Of a stretch of 64,000 nt of DNA, positions 35,425-42,432 are shown piece after piece. Source of the stretch: Roseateles oligotrophus (GTDB taxonomy: Bacteria; Pseudomonadota; Gammaproteobacteria; Burkholderiales; Burkholderiaceae_C); the NCBI RefSeq assembly GCF_025717515.1, contig NZ_JAJIRN010000001.1, forward strand, positions 558,001 to 622,000, in the 5' to 3' direction. Within the stretch, counting starts at the first letter, position 1, and each line of letters begins with the position of its first letter. Under the pieces are notes generated by a model. That model worked only from the letters and a program-made list of their open reading frames with translations. It was not told where the DNA came from and made no database searches. A program made the position numbers and the translations under genes.

Positions 35425-36595
35425 TGATCCGTCTCGCCTCCAACTCTCGCCGTGTCTTGTCCAATTCCGCCTCCAGCAGCTTGGCATCTGGCAGCACGGT
35501 CTGGTACTCGGCGGCCATCACCTTGTTGGGCAGGCCTTCCAATGCATAGTGGGCTTCGTTGCTGCCTTTGCTGGTGCAGAGTACCAAGCCCACCGGCGGG
35601 TTTTCACCGGGCTTCATCCAGTGCTCGCGGGCGTAGTTCAGGTACATATGCATCTGGCCCGCGTCAGCGTGGCTGAATTTGCCGATTTTGAGGTCGATGA
35701 TCAATAGGCACTTCAGCCTGCGATGGAAAAACAGCAGATCGACGCGAAACCAGCTGTCGTCTAAGCGCAAGCGGCGCTGGCGTCCGACAAAGGCGAAGTC
35801 GTCGCCCAGTTCGAGCAAAAAGTCAGCCAGATGCTGGATCAGCGCGTCTTCCAGGTCTGATTCGGAGTACTCATCCTTGAGTTGGAGGAACTCCAGCACG
35901 AAGGGGTCTTTGAGTGCCTGCTCGGGGGTGATCGCATCATCGGTTTCGGCCAGCGCAGCTTTTTGCAGCATGGCGGTCTTGTTGCTGGACAGGGCGATAC
36001 GTTCGTAGAACTGGCTGCTGATCTGTCGGTCAAGCTGGCGCACGCTCCAGCCACAGCGCAGGGCCTCGGTTTCGTAGAAGCTGCGCGCAGACGGGTCTTT
36101 GACGGACAGCAGGCGCACATAGGCCGACCAAGGCAGCGGGAAGGGCGGAGACAGAGCCTTCGGTGCATCGGAATTCCGAGACGCTGTCACGGAAATTGCG
36201 GAAATCGAAGAGAAGGTCGATTCGCCAGACGCCGTCTGCGAAATCGTAGGGGCGATCAATTTCGCAGACGGTGTCTGCGAAATCTGTTCTGGCGGCCAGG
36301 CCAGATAGAAAAGGCGCATCTGTTCCAGGTTGCGTTCAGAAAATCCGCGCCCAAAACGCGTCGTCAAATCGACCGACAAGCGCTTGAGCAGGGCCTGACC
36401 ATAGGCGGCGCGATCTTGTCCGCCCTGCTCGAACTCGACGATGCGTCGGCCGACTTCCCAGTAGCTGGCCGTCATCAGCGCATTGACGCTGCGCGCAGCG
36501 GCATGCCGGGCCGCTTCCAGCAGGGCGACGATGTCTCCGCGTATGCCTTGATAGTCTGGGTTCTCGTTGCTTTTGGGCGGGATGAGGCCGGTCAT
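35411..36595 (-). CDS. DUF1016 (YhcG-type) PD-(D/E)XK nuclease
   Basis: A 394-residue protein with an N-terminal DUF1016_N domain (SYWEVGRRIVEFEQGGQDRA, RFGRGFSERNLEQMRLFYLA), a low-complexity linker at about 105-150, and a C-terminal nuclease domain (FRVDLLFFHRRLKCLLIIDL, K-I-G-K-F, and PVGLVLCTSKG), whose D...DLK residues fit the PD-(D/E)XK active site. Such proteins are common in defence islands and restriction loci. Its 3' end overlaps the start of the TOTE primase-helicase gene by 14 bases, so the two were one translational unit. Confidence 0.88.
   Translation of the reverse strand: MTGLIPPKSNENPDYQGIRGDIVALLEAARHAAARSVNALMTASYWEVGRRIVEFEQGGQDRAAYGQALLKRLSVDLTTRFGRGFSERNLEQMRLFYLAWPPEQISQTPSAKLIAPTISQTASGESTFSSISAISVTASRNSDAPKALSPPFPLPWSAYVRLLSVKDPSARSFYETEALRCGWSVRQLDRQISSQFYERIALSSNKTAMLQKAALAETDDAITPEQALKDPFVLEFLQLKDEYSESDLEDALIQHLADFLLELGDDFAFVGRQRRLRLDDSWFRVDLLFFHRRLKCLLIIDLKIGKFSHADAGQMHMYLNYAREHWMKPGENPPVGLVLCTSKGSNEAHYALEGLPNKVMAAEYQTVLPDAKLLEAELDKTRRELEARRINGSA
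36221..36283. repeat. Two palindromic repeat units inside the DUF1016 linker region
   Basis: A perfect inverted repeat, ATTTCGCAGAC / GTCTGCGAAAT with 3-base centre, lies at 36259-36283; an imperfect sister (TTCGCCAGAC / GTCTGCGAA) lies at 36221-36243. They encode the ISQTPS / ISQTAS repeats of the linker and look like a small mobile palindromic insertion tolerated in frame. Confidence 0.7.
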
Positions 36596-36656
36596 ATTTT
36601 GTCCAAAGGAGGATGTGCGATGTGCTTGTGACCTTGTCAGCTGTGATTTGTTGGAA

Positions 36657-37829
36657 TCACAGGGCCAGCCGCGATAGCGCGCCGGCTGCGACGTCGCTGC
36701 GCAAATGGCCGTAATGCCGTTCGATCATGGCGACGCTGGTGCCCGAGATCTGTGCCACGGTGAGCAGGTCGAGACCGTCATGCACGAGGTCGCTGATGAC
36801 GCTGTGGCGCAAGGTGTAGGCCGTGGTGCCGTCCGGCAGCTGGGCCATTGCAGCGGTGGTCTTGATCGGCCATTTCCACGAATCCTTATTCCATGCCTTG
36901 CCGTCGGCACGAGCGAGCAGTGGAGCCGCCGGCAGCTTGTCCTTGGCCGCAGTGTCGAAGAATGCGGCCGTCACGTCCGGCAACTTGATTCGGCGATCCT
37001 TGCCGCCCTTGTCATGGCCGATCCTGAGTACCTTGAGGCGTCGATCAAAGTCCCCTGCTGTGAGTTTGGCAAGCGCCCCGGGCCGCAGGGGCAGTTGGCA
37101 CAGCCCGCGCAAAAACGCGCCGAGATCGGCCGGGGCCGTTTCGATGAACTTGAGGCGCTGCGCCCGGTCAAGGTATAGCTCTCGCCGCTGATCCGCGTCC
37201 TTGATCGGGCGCAGCTTGCTCCGCCAAGCAAAGTCGGTCGTGACCTGCCCGTCAAGATAGGCAAGGTTCAGGGCAGCACGGAAGCAGGTCATGTCCCGGT
37301 TCAAAGTGCTGGTTGATCGGAGTCCGCCTCTGTTCCCGCCGCTGCGAGTCGGCAGCTCTCTAAGCGACTTTCGCCATGCTTCCAGTTGTGCCGGTGTGAG
37401 TTTGGACAGCTCGGTTGCCGCCAGCTTTTTATGGTTCAGAACATAGTTGTTGAAGCGGGCCTCAGCATCGGTGGCGGCGTGATCTGCTTTTGTGGCCTTC
37501 AGATGAATCACGTAGCGCGAGCATGCGTCGGACACGGTGGCCGCTTGGGCCGTGCCCCCACGTCCCAGATGCTCAAACCAAGCGTTAGCGGCCTTCGCGG
37601 CGGCGTCGAAGCGAAGGTGGTCAGCGAGCTCAAGAAATTCCCCCAGCGGCTGGTAGCGCTGCTGCACGGTCGCGTTCTCGTCTCTTGCCCGCGCTTGCCA
37701 AACGCCCGTGCCGCCCGAAGTCATTTTGCGAAAGCCGATGTAGCAGCCCTTGCTCAGGCGGTGCCAATACGGGCCACGTCTCGGCTTGAGCTTTTCGCGT
37801 GAAGCGACCGTGTCGATGCGAGTTGCCAT
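36657..37829 (-). CDS. int: Tyrosine-type site-specific integrase
   Basis: A 390-residue recombinase: N-terminal DUF/SAM-like core-binding region, then the catalytic domain with Arg in LCQLPLRPGALAKL, Lys in the GHDKGGKDRRI beta-hairpin, the second Arg in AYTLRHSVISDL (the box I H is replaced by Tyr, as in some ICE integrases) and nucleophile Tyr373 in IERHYGHLRS. GAGG lies 5 bases before ATG 37829; the frame is open to 37913. It sits 133 bases from a tRNA-Val 3' fragment, its presumed attachment site. Confidence 0.93.
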   Translation of the reverse strand: MATRIDTVASREKLKPRRGPYWHRLSKGCYIGFRKMTSGGTGVWQARARDENATVQQRYQPLGEFLELADHLRFDAAAKAANAWFEHLGRGGTAQAATVSDACSRYVIHLKATKADHAATDAEARFNNYVLNHKKLAATELSKLTPAQLEAWRKSLRELPTRSGGNRGGLRSTSTLNRDMTCFRAALNLAYLDGQVTTDFAWRSKLRPIKDADQRRELYLDRAQRLKFIETAPADLGAFLRGLCQLPLRPGALAKLTAGDFDRRLKVLRIGHDKGGKDRRIKLPDVTAAFFDTAAKDKLPAAPLLARADGKAWNKDSWKWPIKTTAAMAQLPDGTTAYTLRHSVISDLVHDGLDLLTVAQISGTSVAMIERHYGHLRSDVAAGALSRLAL

Positions 37830-37845
37830 GAAGACCTCAGAAATG

Positions 37846-37956
37846 AAAGTACCAAAAAAGTACCAAAAACTGGGGTGAATTCTAAGGGGGCTCGCGGAAC
37901 AAGAAAAGACCATTTCTCCTATGAAAACTCAATTCCAGGATGTCCCAGAAAGTACC
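37846..37956 (+). repeat. Direct repeats between integrase and attachment site (possible arm-type sites)
   Basis: The octamer AAAGTACC occurs at 37846-37853, 37858-37865 and 37949-37956, the first two in close tandem with trailing A-tracts. Their location between the integrase gene and the tRNA core suggests binding sites for the integrase N-terminal domain or an AlpA-type excisionase. Confidence 0.55.
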
Positions 37957-37962
37957 GTTTTC

Positions 37963-38012
37963 CCACCTTGACATGGTGGGGGTCGTTGGTTCGAGTCCAA
38001 TCGCGCCTACCA
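37963..38012 (+). other. attR-like site: 3' half of tRNA-Val(GAC)
   Basis: The sequence comprises the anticodon arm (CCACC, loop TTGACAT, GGTGG), variable loop, T-arm with TTCGAGT, and the acceptor 3' strand CGCGCCT-A-CCA ending at 38012. The 5' half (AGGCGCG acceptor and D-arm) is missing; upstream bases are integrase-proximal sequence. This is the footprint left when an element integrates into a tRNA 3' end. It is not a functional tRNA gene. Confidence 0.9.
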
Positions 38013-38048
38013 AATACGGTAGGCGTTACCTTCAAGTAACGTTGAAAT

Positions 38049-38085
38049 AAAAAGCCCGGTAGATCATTGATCTGTCGGGCTTTTT
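38049..38085 (+). terminator. Rho-independent terminator downstream of the tRNA-Val site
   Basis: A long hairpin with arms AAAAAGCCCG..AGATCA and TGATCT..CGGGCTTTTT; the A-rich and T-rich ends make it active in both directions. It is the natural terminator expected after the tRNA-Val gene. Confidence 0.8.
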
Positions 38086-38195
38086 GCTTTGCATTCAACG
38101 ACTTGCGTTGGCTTCTATGCGTCTTTCCTTGGTAGCGCCCGAGGGTCAGGCGTTAGCCGCCCCCACTTCCATCGGTGGGTTGTCGCTGGGTGTGT
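38054..38195 (+). repeat. tRNA-downstream repeat, copy 1
   Basis: About 140 bases with roughly four in five positions matching 42177-42325. Shared blocks: gcccggtagatca, gatctgtcgggctttttgc, gcgcccgagggtcaggcg and cacttccatc, ending at gctgggtg. It brackets the DUF262/HEPN island on the left. Confidence 0.8.
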
Positions 38196-38695
38196 GTAGC
38201 TCCGCAGCGAATGCATATTGAATCACCTGTGGATCAACTGTCAAGCATTGATCCAGCGCGCAAACGTGTGGTCGCCGCTGCCCATGTTCTTCAATCGCGC
38301 CATGGGCATTGGCAGGGGCCATTGACGGTGTCGTTGTCGTGGGGTCATGCCGCCCCGCAAAGCCCTGACGCTGGCACTGTCGGCCGCAGAGGCAGGGCAA
38401 GCACTTCGTCTCCTGCCCACTGACGGGGTCACTTCCTGCGTCGCTGTCGCAGTCGGGGAAATGCCTGGTGGGCTCTGGAAAATTTTCAGGGTTGGGAACT
38501 TTTGAAACGGGCGCAATCAGTGCGCCTTCGCCAAGTATCAGTTCCGTTGACGCGCTACTGTAAGGTGCCTCAAGCAGAAGTTCGATGAAGGATAAATACC
38601 GTGGGTGGAGTAAATACAGCCGACAGACTGAAGACCTAAGCACGGCCGTACCGCTGAGCAACATATGATCAGCATTAGTGAATTACAAGGCAAAT
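38196..38695. other. Upstream spacer of the DUF262 gene
   Basis: A minus-strand open frame (38146-38664) crosses this spacer but has no start signal, no recognisable motif and overlaps the repeat, so I do not call it. The promoter of the DUF262 operon should lie in the AT-richer part after 38560. Confidence 0.4.
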
Positions 38696-39913
38696 ATGGA
38701 AACATCTCATGACGATGACTCCTTGGTCAACTTCGCCGACGACCAAGATGACGATCTAGATATAGCGCCAAACCCGGATCGGTTTCGTGATGCAGTCCTG
38801 TACGGAACAGACTGGACAGTTAGAACGCTACTTCAGCAGATCGAACAAGGCAACATCGATCTCTCGCCAAATTTTCAACGACGGGACGCGTGGAGTTCAC
38901 GTAACAAAGCCCGATTCATTGAGTCCGTTGCGCTCCAACTGCCCATTCCCCAGATCGTGCTGGCTGAAAGAAAGGAGCAGCGTGGCACTTACATCGTCCT
39001 GGACGGTAAGCAGCGTCTGCTTACGCTTGCTCAGTTCGCTGGGGGCTTTTCTAACGATCATTCTCTTTGGTCAGAATCGGCCAAAGTCGGACCACTTCGC
39101 CTCTCAGGCTTGAAAGTCCTGCCTGACCTTAATGGTAAAACATATCAAGATGTCGTAGACCGTGCTGAGTTAGGGCAATTCAGGACTCAGTTCGATAACC
39201 ACACAATCCGAAGCGCTCTGATCAGGAATTGGCCGGATGAAGACTATCTTTACGAAGTCTTCATTAGATTGAACACAGGTAGCGCTCGTCTGTCGCCCCA
39301 AGAGTTGAGACAGGCAATGAAACCAGGCCCATTCACCGAATTCCTGAGCGTTAGGTCGGGGGATAGCTCGGTTTTGCAGAAGATACTCGGATTAACCGCC
39401 CCTGACTTTCGAATGCGAGATGTGGACCTCCTATTACGACTCATCGCATTTCAGACTAGACTTCCTCGCTACAAGGGGAATTTGAAACCTTTTCTCGACG
39501 ACACGCAAAGACATTTAAATGCTAGCTGGAGTGATGAACAAAACAATGTTGTTGCGCTTGTCGATCGCATTGAAGATGGCTTGGAGTTTTTGATCAAGTG
39601 TTTTGGATCGCCTAGAGAAGTTGGTCGGCGGTGGGACGATAAGCGGTTTGATGGTCCGATAAACAGAGCAGTTCTTGATGTGCAAATTGCTTCAGCTTTT
39701 GACCCTAATGTCCGAAGAGCCGTTGCCAGCGGCGCTCTCGACCTGAGAGCAGCATATATTGACCTTTCAGAATCTGACTTAGATTTTGGTCAGGCCATCT
39801 CCGTGACGACAAAGTCGATCACAGCAATTCGATGTAGGTACCAAAGTTGGCAGCGTGCTCTCGAAAAAGCCGTAGGTGCTTCTATTCAAATGCCAGTGTT
39901 GCCAAATGCCTAG
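38696..39913 (+). CDS. DUF262-domain protein (GmrS/ParB-like)
   Basis: A 405-residue protein. After an acidic N-terminus the DUF262 domain carries IDLSPNFQRRDAWSSRNKAR, FIESVALQLPIPQIVLAE, then YIVLDGKQRLLTLAQF, with the D-G-x-Q-R core, and FIRLNTGSARLSPQELRQAM. The family contains the nucleotide-binding half of GmrSD-type restriction systems. I chose ATG 38696, with AAGG 5 bases upstream, over the in-frame GTG at 38678. The gene overlaps the following HEPN gene by 8 bases, so the two form one functional unit. Confidence 0.9.
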   Translation: METSHDDDSLVNFADDQDDDLDIAPNPDRFRDAVLYGTDWTVRTLLQQIEQGNIDLSPNFQRRDAWSSRNKARFIESVALQLPIPQIVLAERKEQRGTYIVLDGKQRLLTLAQFAGGFSNDHSLWSESAKVGPLRLSGLKVLPDLNGKTYQDVVDRAELGQFRTQFDNHTIRSALIRNWPDEDYLYEVFIRLNTGSARLSPQELRQAMKPGPFTEFLSVRSGDSSVLQKILGLTAPDFRMRDVDLLLRLIAFQTRLPRYKGNLKPFLDDTQRHLNASWSDEQNNVVALVDRIEDGLEFLIKCFGSPREVGRRWDDKRFDGPINRAVLDVQIASAFDPNVRRAVASGALDLRAAYIDLSESDLDFGQAISVTTKSITAIRCRYQSWQRALEKAVGASIQMPVLPNA

Positions 39914-40676
39914 CGCGTCTTTCAATAACTTGGTGGAATCTATTCAGGAATTAAAGAGAATCTACTTAAATGATGCACTAGGTACTCCCAGCCCAACCTA
40001 TGATCATCAAGAGCTTGCTCGGGCCTTTGTCACGCTGGTCCATTCTGAACTGGAGTATTACGTCGAAGAGGCTTTGCGTGATTTGGCCAACGCTGCGCTC
40101 AGCAGTGCGGCAACTGGAACTTTTGGTCGGACATCAATAGCGCTTCTTGCATTCAATGGGATGCAAGGCCTCACGGGAGGGGCAGTGTTGAGTTCAGGGA
40201 AAAGGAAAGCGCCTCGCCGACTAGCAACAAGGTTTGGTGAAGCCCACAGTGCTTTGGTGAAAACTTTGGATGGAAACAATGGGGTCCGCGAAAAGAATAT
40301 CGCTGCTATGGCGATACCGTTAGGTCTCGATCCGACCAATGTCGACAACACTTGGCTGAACGACTTGGACGCGTTTTGTTCAACTCGTGGAGCATTCGCC
40401 CACATGTCGCGTACTAGTCAGAGGGGGAGTCACCTTGCAGTTAATCCGCATGACGTGTGGACGCGGTGCGAAAGACTAGTTTGGACCAATCCCGCGCTAG
40501 GGAGTCCGGCAATTATCGCGTCGTTCGAGAGCTTTGATTTTTGGGTGGAAGCGGAAAGAACATCTTTTGGAGCCCTTGTTGTGGAGGCATCATGGCGCCT
40601 AAGAATCGTGCATGTACTTATGCTTGTATTTAGAGGCCTTCGTCGACGAAGTTCTGACCAAGAAGAGGATGAATAG
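39906..40676 (+). CDS. HEPN-type putative RNase with Rx4H motif
   Basis: A 256-residue helical protein. LARAFVTLVHSELEYYVEEA near the start and R161-GAFA-H166 (CSTRGAFAHMSR) form the two conserved helices and the Rx4-6H catalytic motif of HEPN RNases, closest in my judgement to the RiboL-PSP/MAE-type HEPN proteins that accompany DUF262 genes. Its ATG lies inside the DUF262 stop region (8-base overlap), giving translational coupling. I infer an effector RNase controlled by the DUF262 partner; no experiment is known to me. Confidence 0.75.
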   Translation: MPSASFNNLVESIQELKRIYLNDALGTPSPTYDHQELARAFVTLVHSELEYYVEEALRDLANAALSSAATGTFGRTSIALLAFNGMQGLTGGAVLSSGKRKAPRRLATRFGEAHSALVKTLDGNNGVREKNIAAMAIPLGLDPTNVDNTWLNDLDAFCSTRGAFAHMSRTSQRGSHLAVNPHDVWTRCERLVWTNPALGSPAIIASFESFDFWVEAERTSFGALVVEASWRLRIVHVLMLVFRGLRRRSSDQEEDE

Positions 40677-40980
40677 TCATTGCCCCCCCCAATAGTTAAA
40701 GGGCCCGAGCGCACTCGCCGGCGCTCGAAGGTAGAAGGCTGGGATGATGCCTTGAATTTGAAACCTGTTTTTATTCCGGTGATAGCATTTTGCTCCAGCG
40801 AACTATTGCTCCGTGCACCCTGCCGCCGCCGCTGCTAAGGCGCAGAAAATGGCAGTACTAGCTGGCAGTGCGAATTCGAAGGTGCGGCTGAAAACAGGCC
40901 TTAGTCGCCCCGTAGGTCCGCCGTGGCGCTCGTTTCGCGGGTATTTGCCCGGCGATAGCAGCATGAACTAATGAGGACTT
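40677..40980. other. Spacer between the HEPN gene and the small membrane gene
   Basis: No open frame with coding character. It contains a run of nine C residues near 40683 and GC-rich stretches (cgcactcgccggcgctcg) that could fold, but I see no defined RNA gene or terminator. Confidence 0.4.
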
Positions 40981-41421
40981 GTGAGTAGGTGGGAAAATAC
41001 CCTCATGAACACATTAAACGGATGGACTAGGCTTTGGGGCTCAATGGTATTTATCTACCTTATGGTCGTTCTCGGTGCTGCGTACATGATGCAACCCACG
41101 AAAAATGACGTTTCGCTTGAAGAAGTGCTTCCATACATTTCCGACGGCATTTTGGAGAAGTTGGCGCAGCCAGATGGCAGTGTGTGGCGCCCGATGCTCG
41201 TTGATGGCATCAAGATCTCGATCCCTGCGATGAGTGATTTAGCTTTCGAGAAGTCTTACACCGCCGAGTACTTGGCTGGGAATGAGGCGGTACTCAGCAA
41301 CAAACGATTAGCCTTTGTCGCTCTTGCTTCCGCATATTGGGTGCTCCCGTCTATCCTGCTGCTTGCAGTTGGTCATCTTGCCGCTTGGGTTCGTCGTGGC
41401 TTTGCGGAGCAACCGCATTGA
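40981..41421 (+). CDS. Hypothetical membrane protein of the island
   Basis: A 146-residue protein with one membrane helix near the N-terminus (MVFIYLMVVLGAAYMM), a polar domain of about 75 residues, and a second helix near the C-terminus (WVLPSILLLAVGHLAAWV). The GTG at 40981 has GAGG 4 bases upstream; the ATG at 41005 is an alternative. I recognise no family. A membrane partner for a neighbouring effector is possible but unproven. Confidence 0.55.
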   Translation: MSRWENTLMNTLNGWTRLWGSMVFIYLMVVLGAAYMMQPTKNDVSLEEVLPYISDGILEKLAQPDGSVWRPMLVDGIKISIPAMSDLAFEKSYTAEYLAGNEAVLSNKRLAFVALASAYWVLPSILLLAVGHLAAWVRRGFAEQPH

Positions 41422-41488
41422 CACATAGTTGGTCCAACCAACAACGCTGGCCAATTAGTGCCGGTAGACATTTAGAGAAAATGAAACC

Positions 41489-42133
41489 GTGGCTCGAAAA
41501 CAGATCCAGTTTTTAGCGGGGGCAATCGCACCTGCACCCCGTTCACTCTGGTCAAGTGCTCAGGAAAAGTTGCATGAGGCAGGGGTTGCTATCGAGCAAA
41601 TGCAACAGGCGCACGATCGAATTCAGTTCGAGGCTGGTTGGTCCAGGTTTGTTGATTCGATTGAGGAGTTCTGGGCCCGATTTTTCGATGAGGGCAAGTC
41701 AACTTTTTCAAATTTCCAGCCTTGGGCTGGGGCACTAGATGCTCGGCGCAAAAGCGATGATTTGCTCGGCTACTTATGTCAAGCGCGTCATCAAAGCCAG
41801 CATGGAAGAATCGCGATTAGCTGGACTGAGCCAAGATTGCAAATCGCGCCAAATTTCAGTGGCCACATCCGCGGACTCAAATTCTTTGCAGATGGAACCT
41901 TTGAATTCGACGCATCTCCGCTGCACCATTCAATTCCTGAAGCGACAGTGGTGTTCGATCCCGGTGCAGCTGAGCTGCCAATAATTGAAAACAAAAGGCA
42001 TAAGCAAAAATTTAATCCACCAAAATCGTTCGAAGGCCAGTCTTTAGACGCGTGCACACCGGTGGCCGCTTCACTGGCCGCACTTGGCTTCTACAGAAGA
42101 GCGCTGTCGCTGGCTTTTGAGGAATTTACCTAG
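41489..42133 (+). CDS. Hypothetical protein with HEPN-like Rx4H motif
   Basis: A 214-residue protein from a GTG start (the nearby ATG at 41481 is in another frame). The helix DDLLGYLCQARHQSQHGRI contains R100-HQSQ-H105, the Rx4H spacing and trailing Gly of HEPN domains, preceded by a long helical region. The second half is beta-rich without recognised motif. It lies 67 bases after the small membrane gene and ends 43 bases before the island boundary. HEPN assignment rests on the motif alone. Confidence 0.5.
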   Translation: MARKQIQFLAGAIAPAPRSLWSSAQEKLHEAGVAIEQMQQAHDRIQFEAGWSRFVDSIEEFWARFFDEGKSTFSNFQPWAGALDARRKSDDLLGYLCQARHQSQHGRIAISWTEPRLQIAPNFSGHIRGLKFFADGTFEFDASPLHHSIPEATVVFDPGAAELPIIENKRHKQKFNPPKSFEGQSLDACTPVAASLAALGFYRRALSLAFEEFT

Positions 42134-42176
42134 CCAGAAATGCGACGCCCATCCCGTTCTTTCTTGCTTGAGCCTC

Positions 42177-42208
42177 GCCCGGTAGATCACAGATCTGTCG
42201 GGCTTTTT
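42177..42208 (+). terminator. Rho-independent terminator at island right end
   Basis: Hairpin GCCCGGTAGATC / GATCTGTCGGGC followed by TTTTT. It is the sister of the terminator at 38049-38085 and also ends transcription of the island genes. Confidence 0.8.
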
Positions 42209-42325
42209 GCTTTTCGGCTTTGAAACTCAAAGAGTCGCGTTGGTTTCTCGGTGTCTTTTCTTGGTCGCGCCCGAGGGTCAGGCGCTAGTCGCCCCACTTC
42301 CATCAATGGCTGAATGCTGGGTGCG
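42177..42325 (+). repeat. tRNA-downstream repeat, copy 2
   Basis: Diverged copy of 38054-38195 in the same orientation. It is not preceded by any tRNA-Val 3' sequence, so it is not a simple att duplication. Chromosome-like genes resume to its right. Confidence 0.8.
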
Positions 42326-42399
42326 CAATGACGGACTCAGCTTCTACTACGCCACTGTCATCGTCATGGGGGGCCGGCGAGTGCCCTTGGTCAGCAATC

Positions 42400-42423
42400 G
42401 GCCCCAATGGTTTGATTGGGGCC
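42400..42423 (-). terminator. Hairpin downstream of the peptide-binding protein gene
   Basis: Perfect arms GGCCCCAAT (42400-42408) and ATTGGGGCC (42415-42423) with a 6-base loop, located 10 bases after the stop of the minus-strand gene. No T-run follows on the minus strand, so it may stabilise the mRNA end rather than terminate. Confidence 0.5.
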
Positions 42424-42432
42424 ACCACCCGA

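Larger units (their letters stand above)
1..38012. mobile_element. Probable tRNA-Val-integrated conjugative element (one end only)
   Basis: The right boundary is set by a tyrosine integrase (36657-37829) followed by a duplicated 3' half of tRNA-Val(GAC) ending at 38012. Inside lie a P-type VirB conjugation operon, an AlpA-like regulator, toxin-antitoxin genes, a TOTE-type conflict gene and many cargo genes. I found no second copy of the tRNA 3' end to the left, so the other end, expected to carry the intact tRNA-Val gene, relaxase and VirD4, would lie outside the window. That the VirB operon and the integrase belong to one element is inference; two separate elements remain possible. Confidence 0.5.
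38013..42176. mobile_element. AT-richer genomic island between duplicated att-flanking sequences
   Basis: The segment begins directly after the tRNA-Val CCA end and finishes at a second, diverged copy of the same tRNA-downstream terminator region (42177). All four genes inside are plus-strand, visibly AT-richer than both flanks, and include DUF262 and HEPN-type proteins. No integrase lies inside; it may be a remnant of a tandem integration at the same tRNA site. Confidence 0.55.

Noticed and set aside
37963..38012. Functional tRNA-Val gene
   Set aside because: Only the anticodon arm to CCA end is present; the 5' acceptor strand and D-arm are missing, so it is an att duplicate.
38146..38664. 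172-residue minus-strand open frame in the island spacer
   Set aside because: No ribosome-binding site, overlaps the repeated terminator flank, and no recognisable motif.
40677..40980. Possible structured RNA in the island spacer
   Set aside because: GC-rich short hairpins exist, but no recognisable conserved fold or terminator; nothing beyond chance for this composition.
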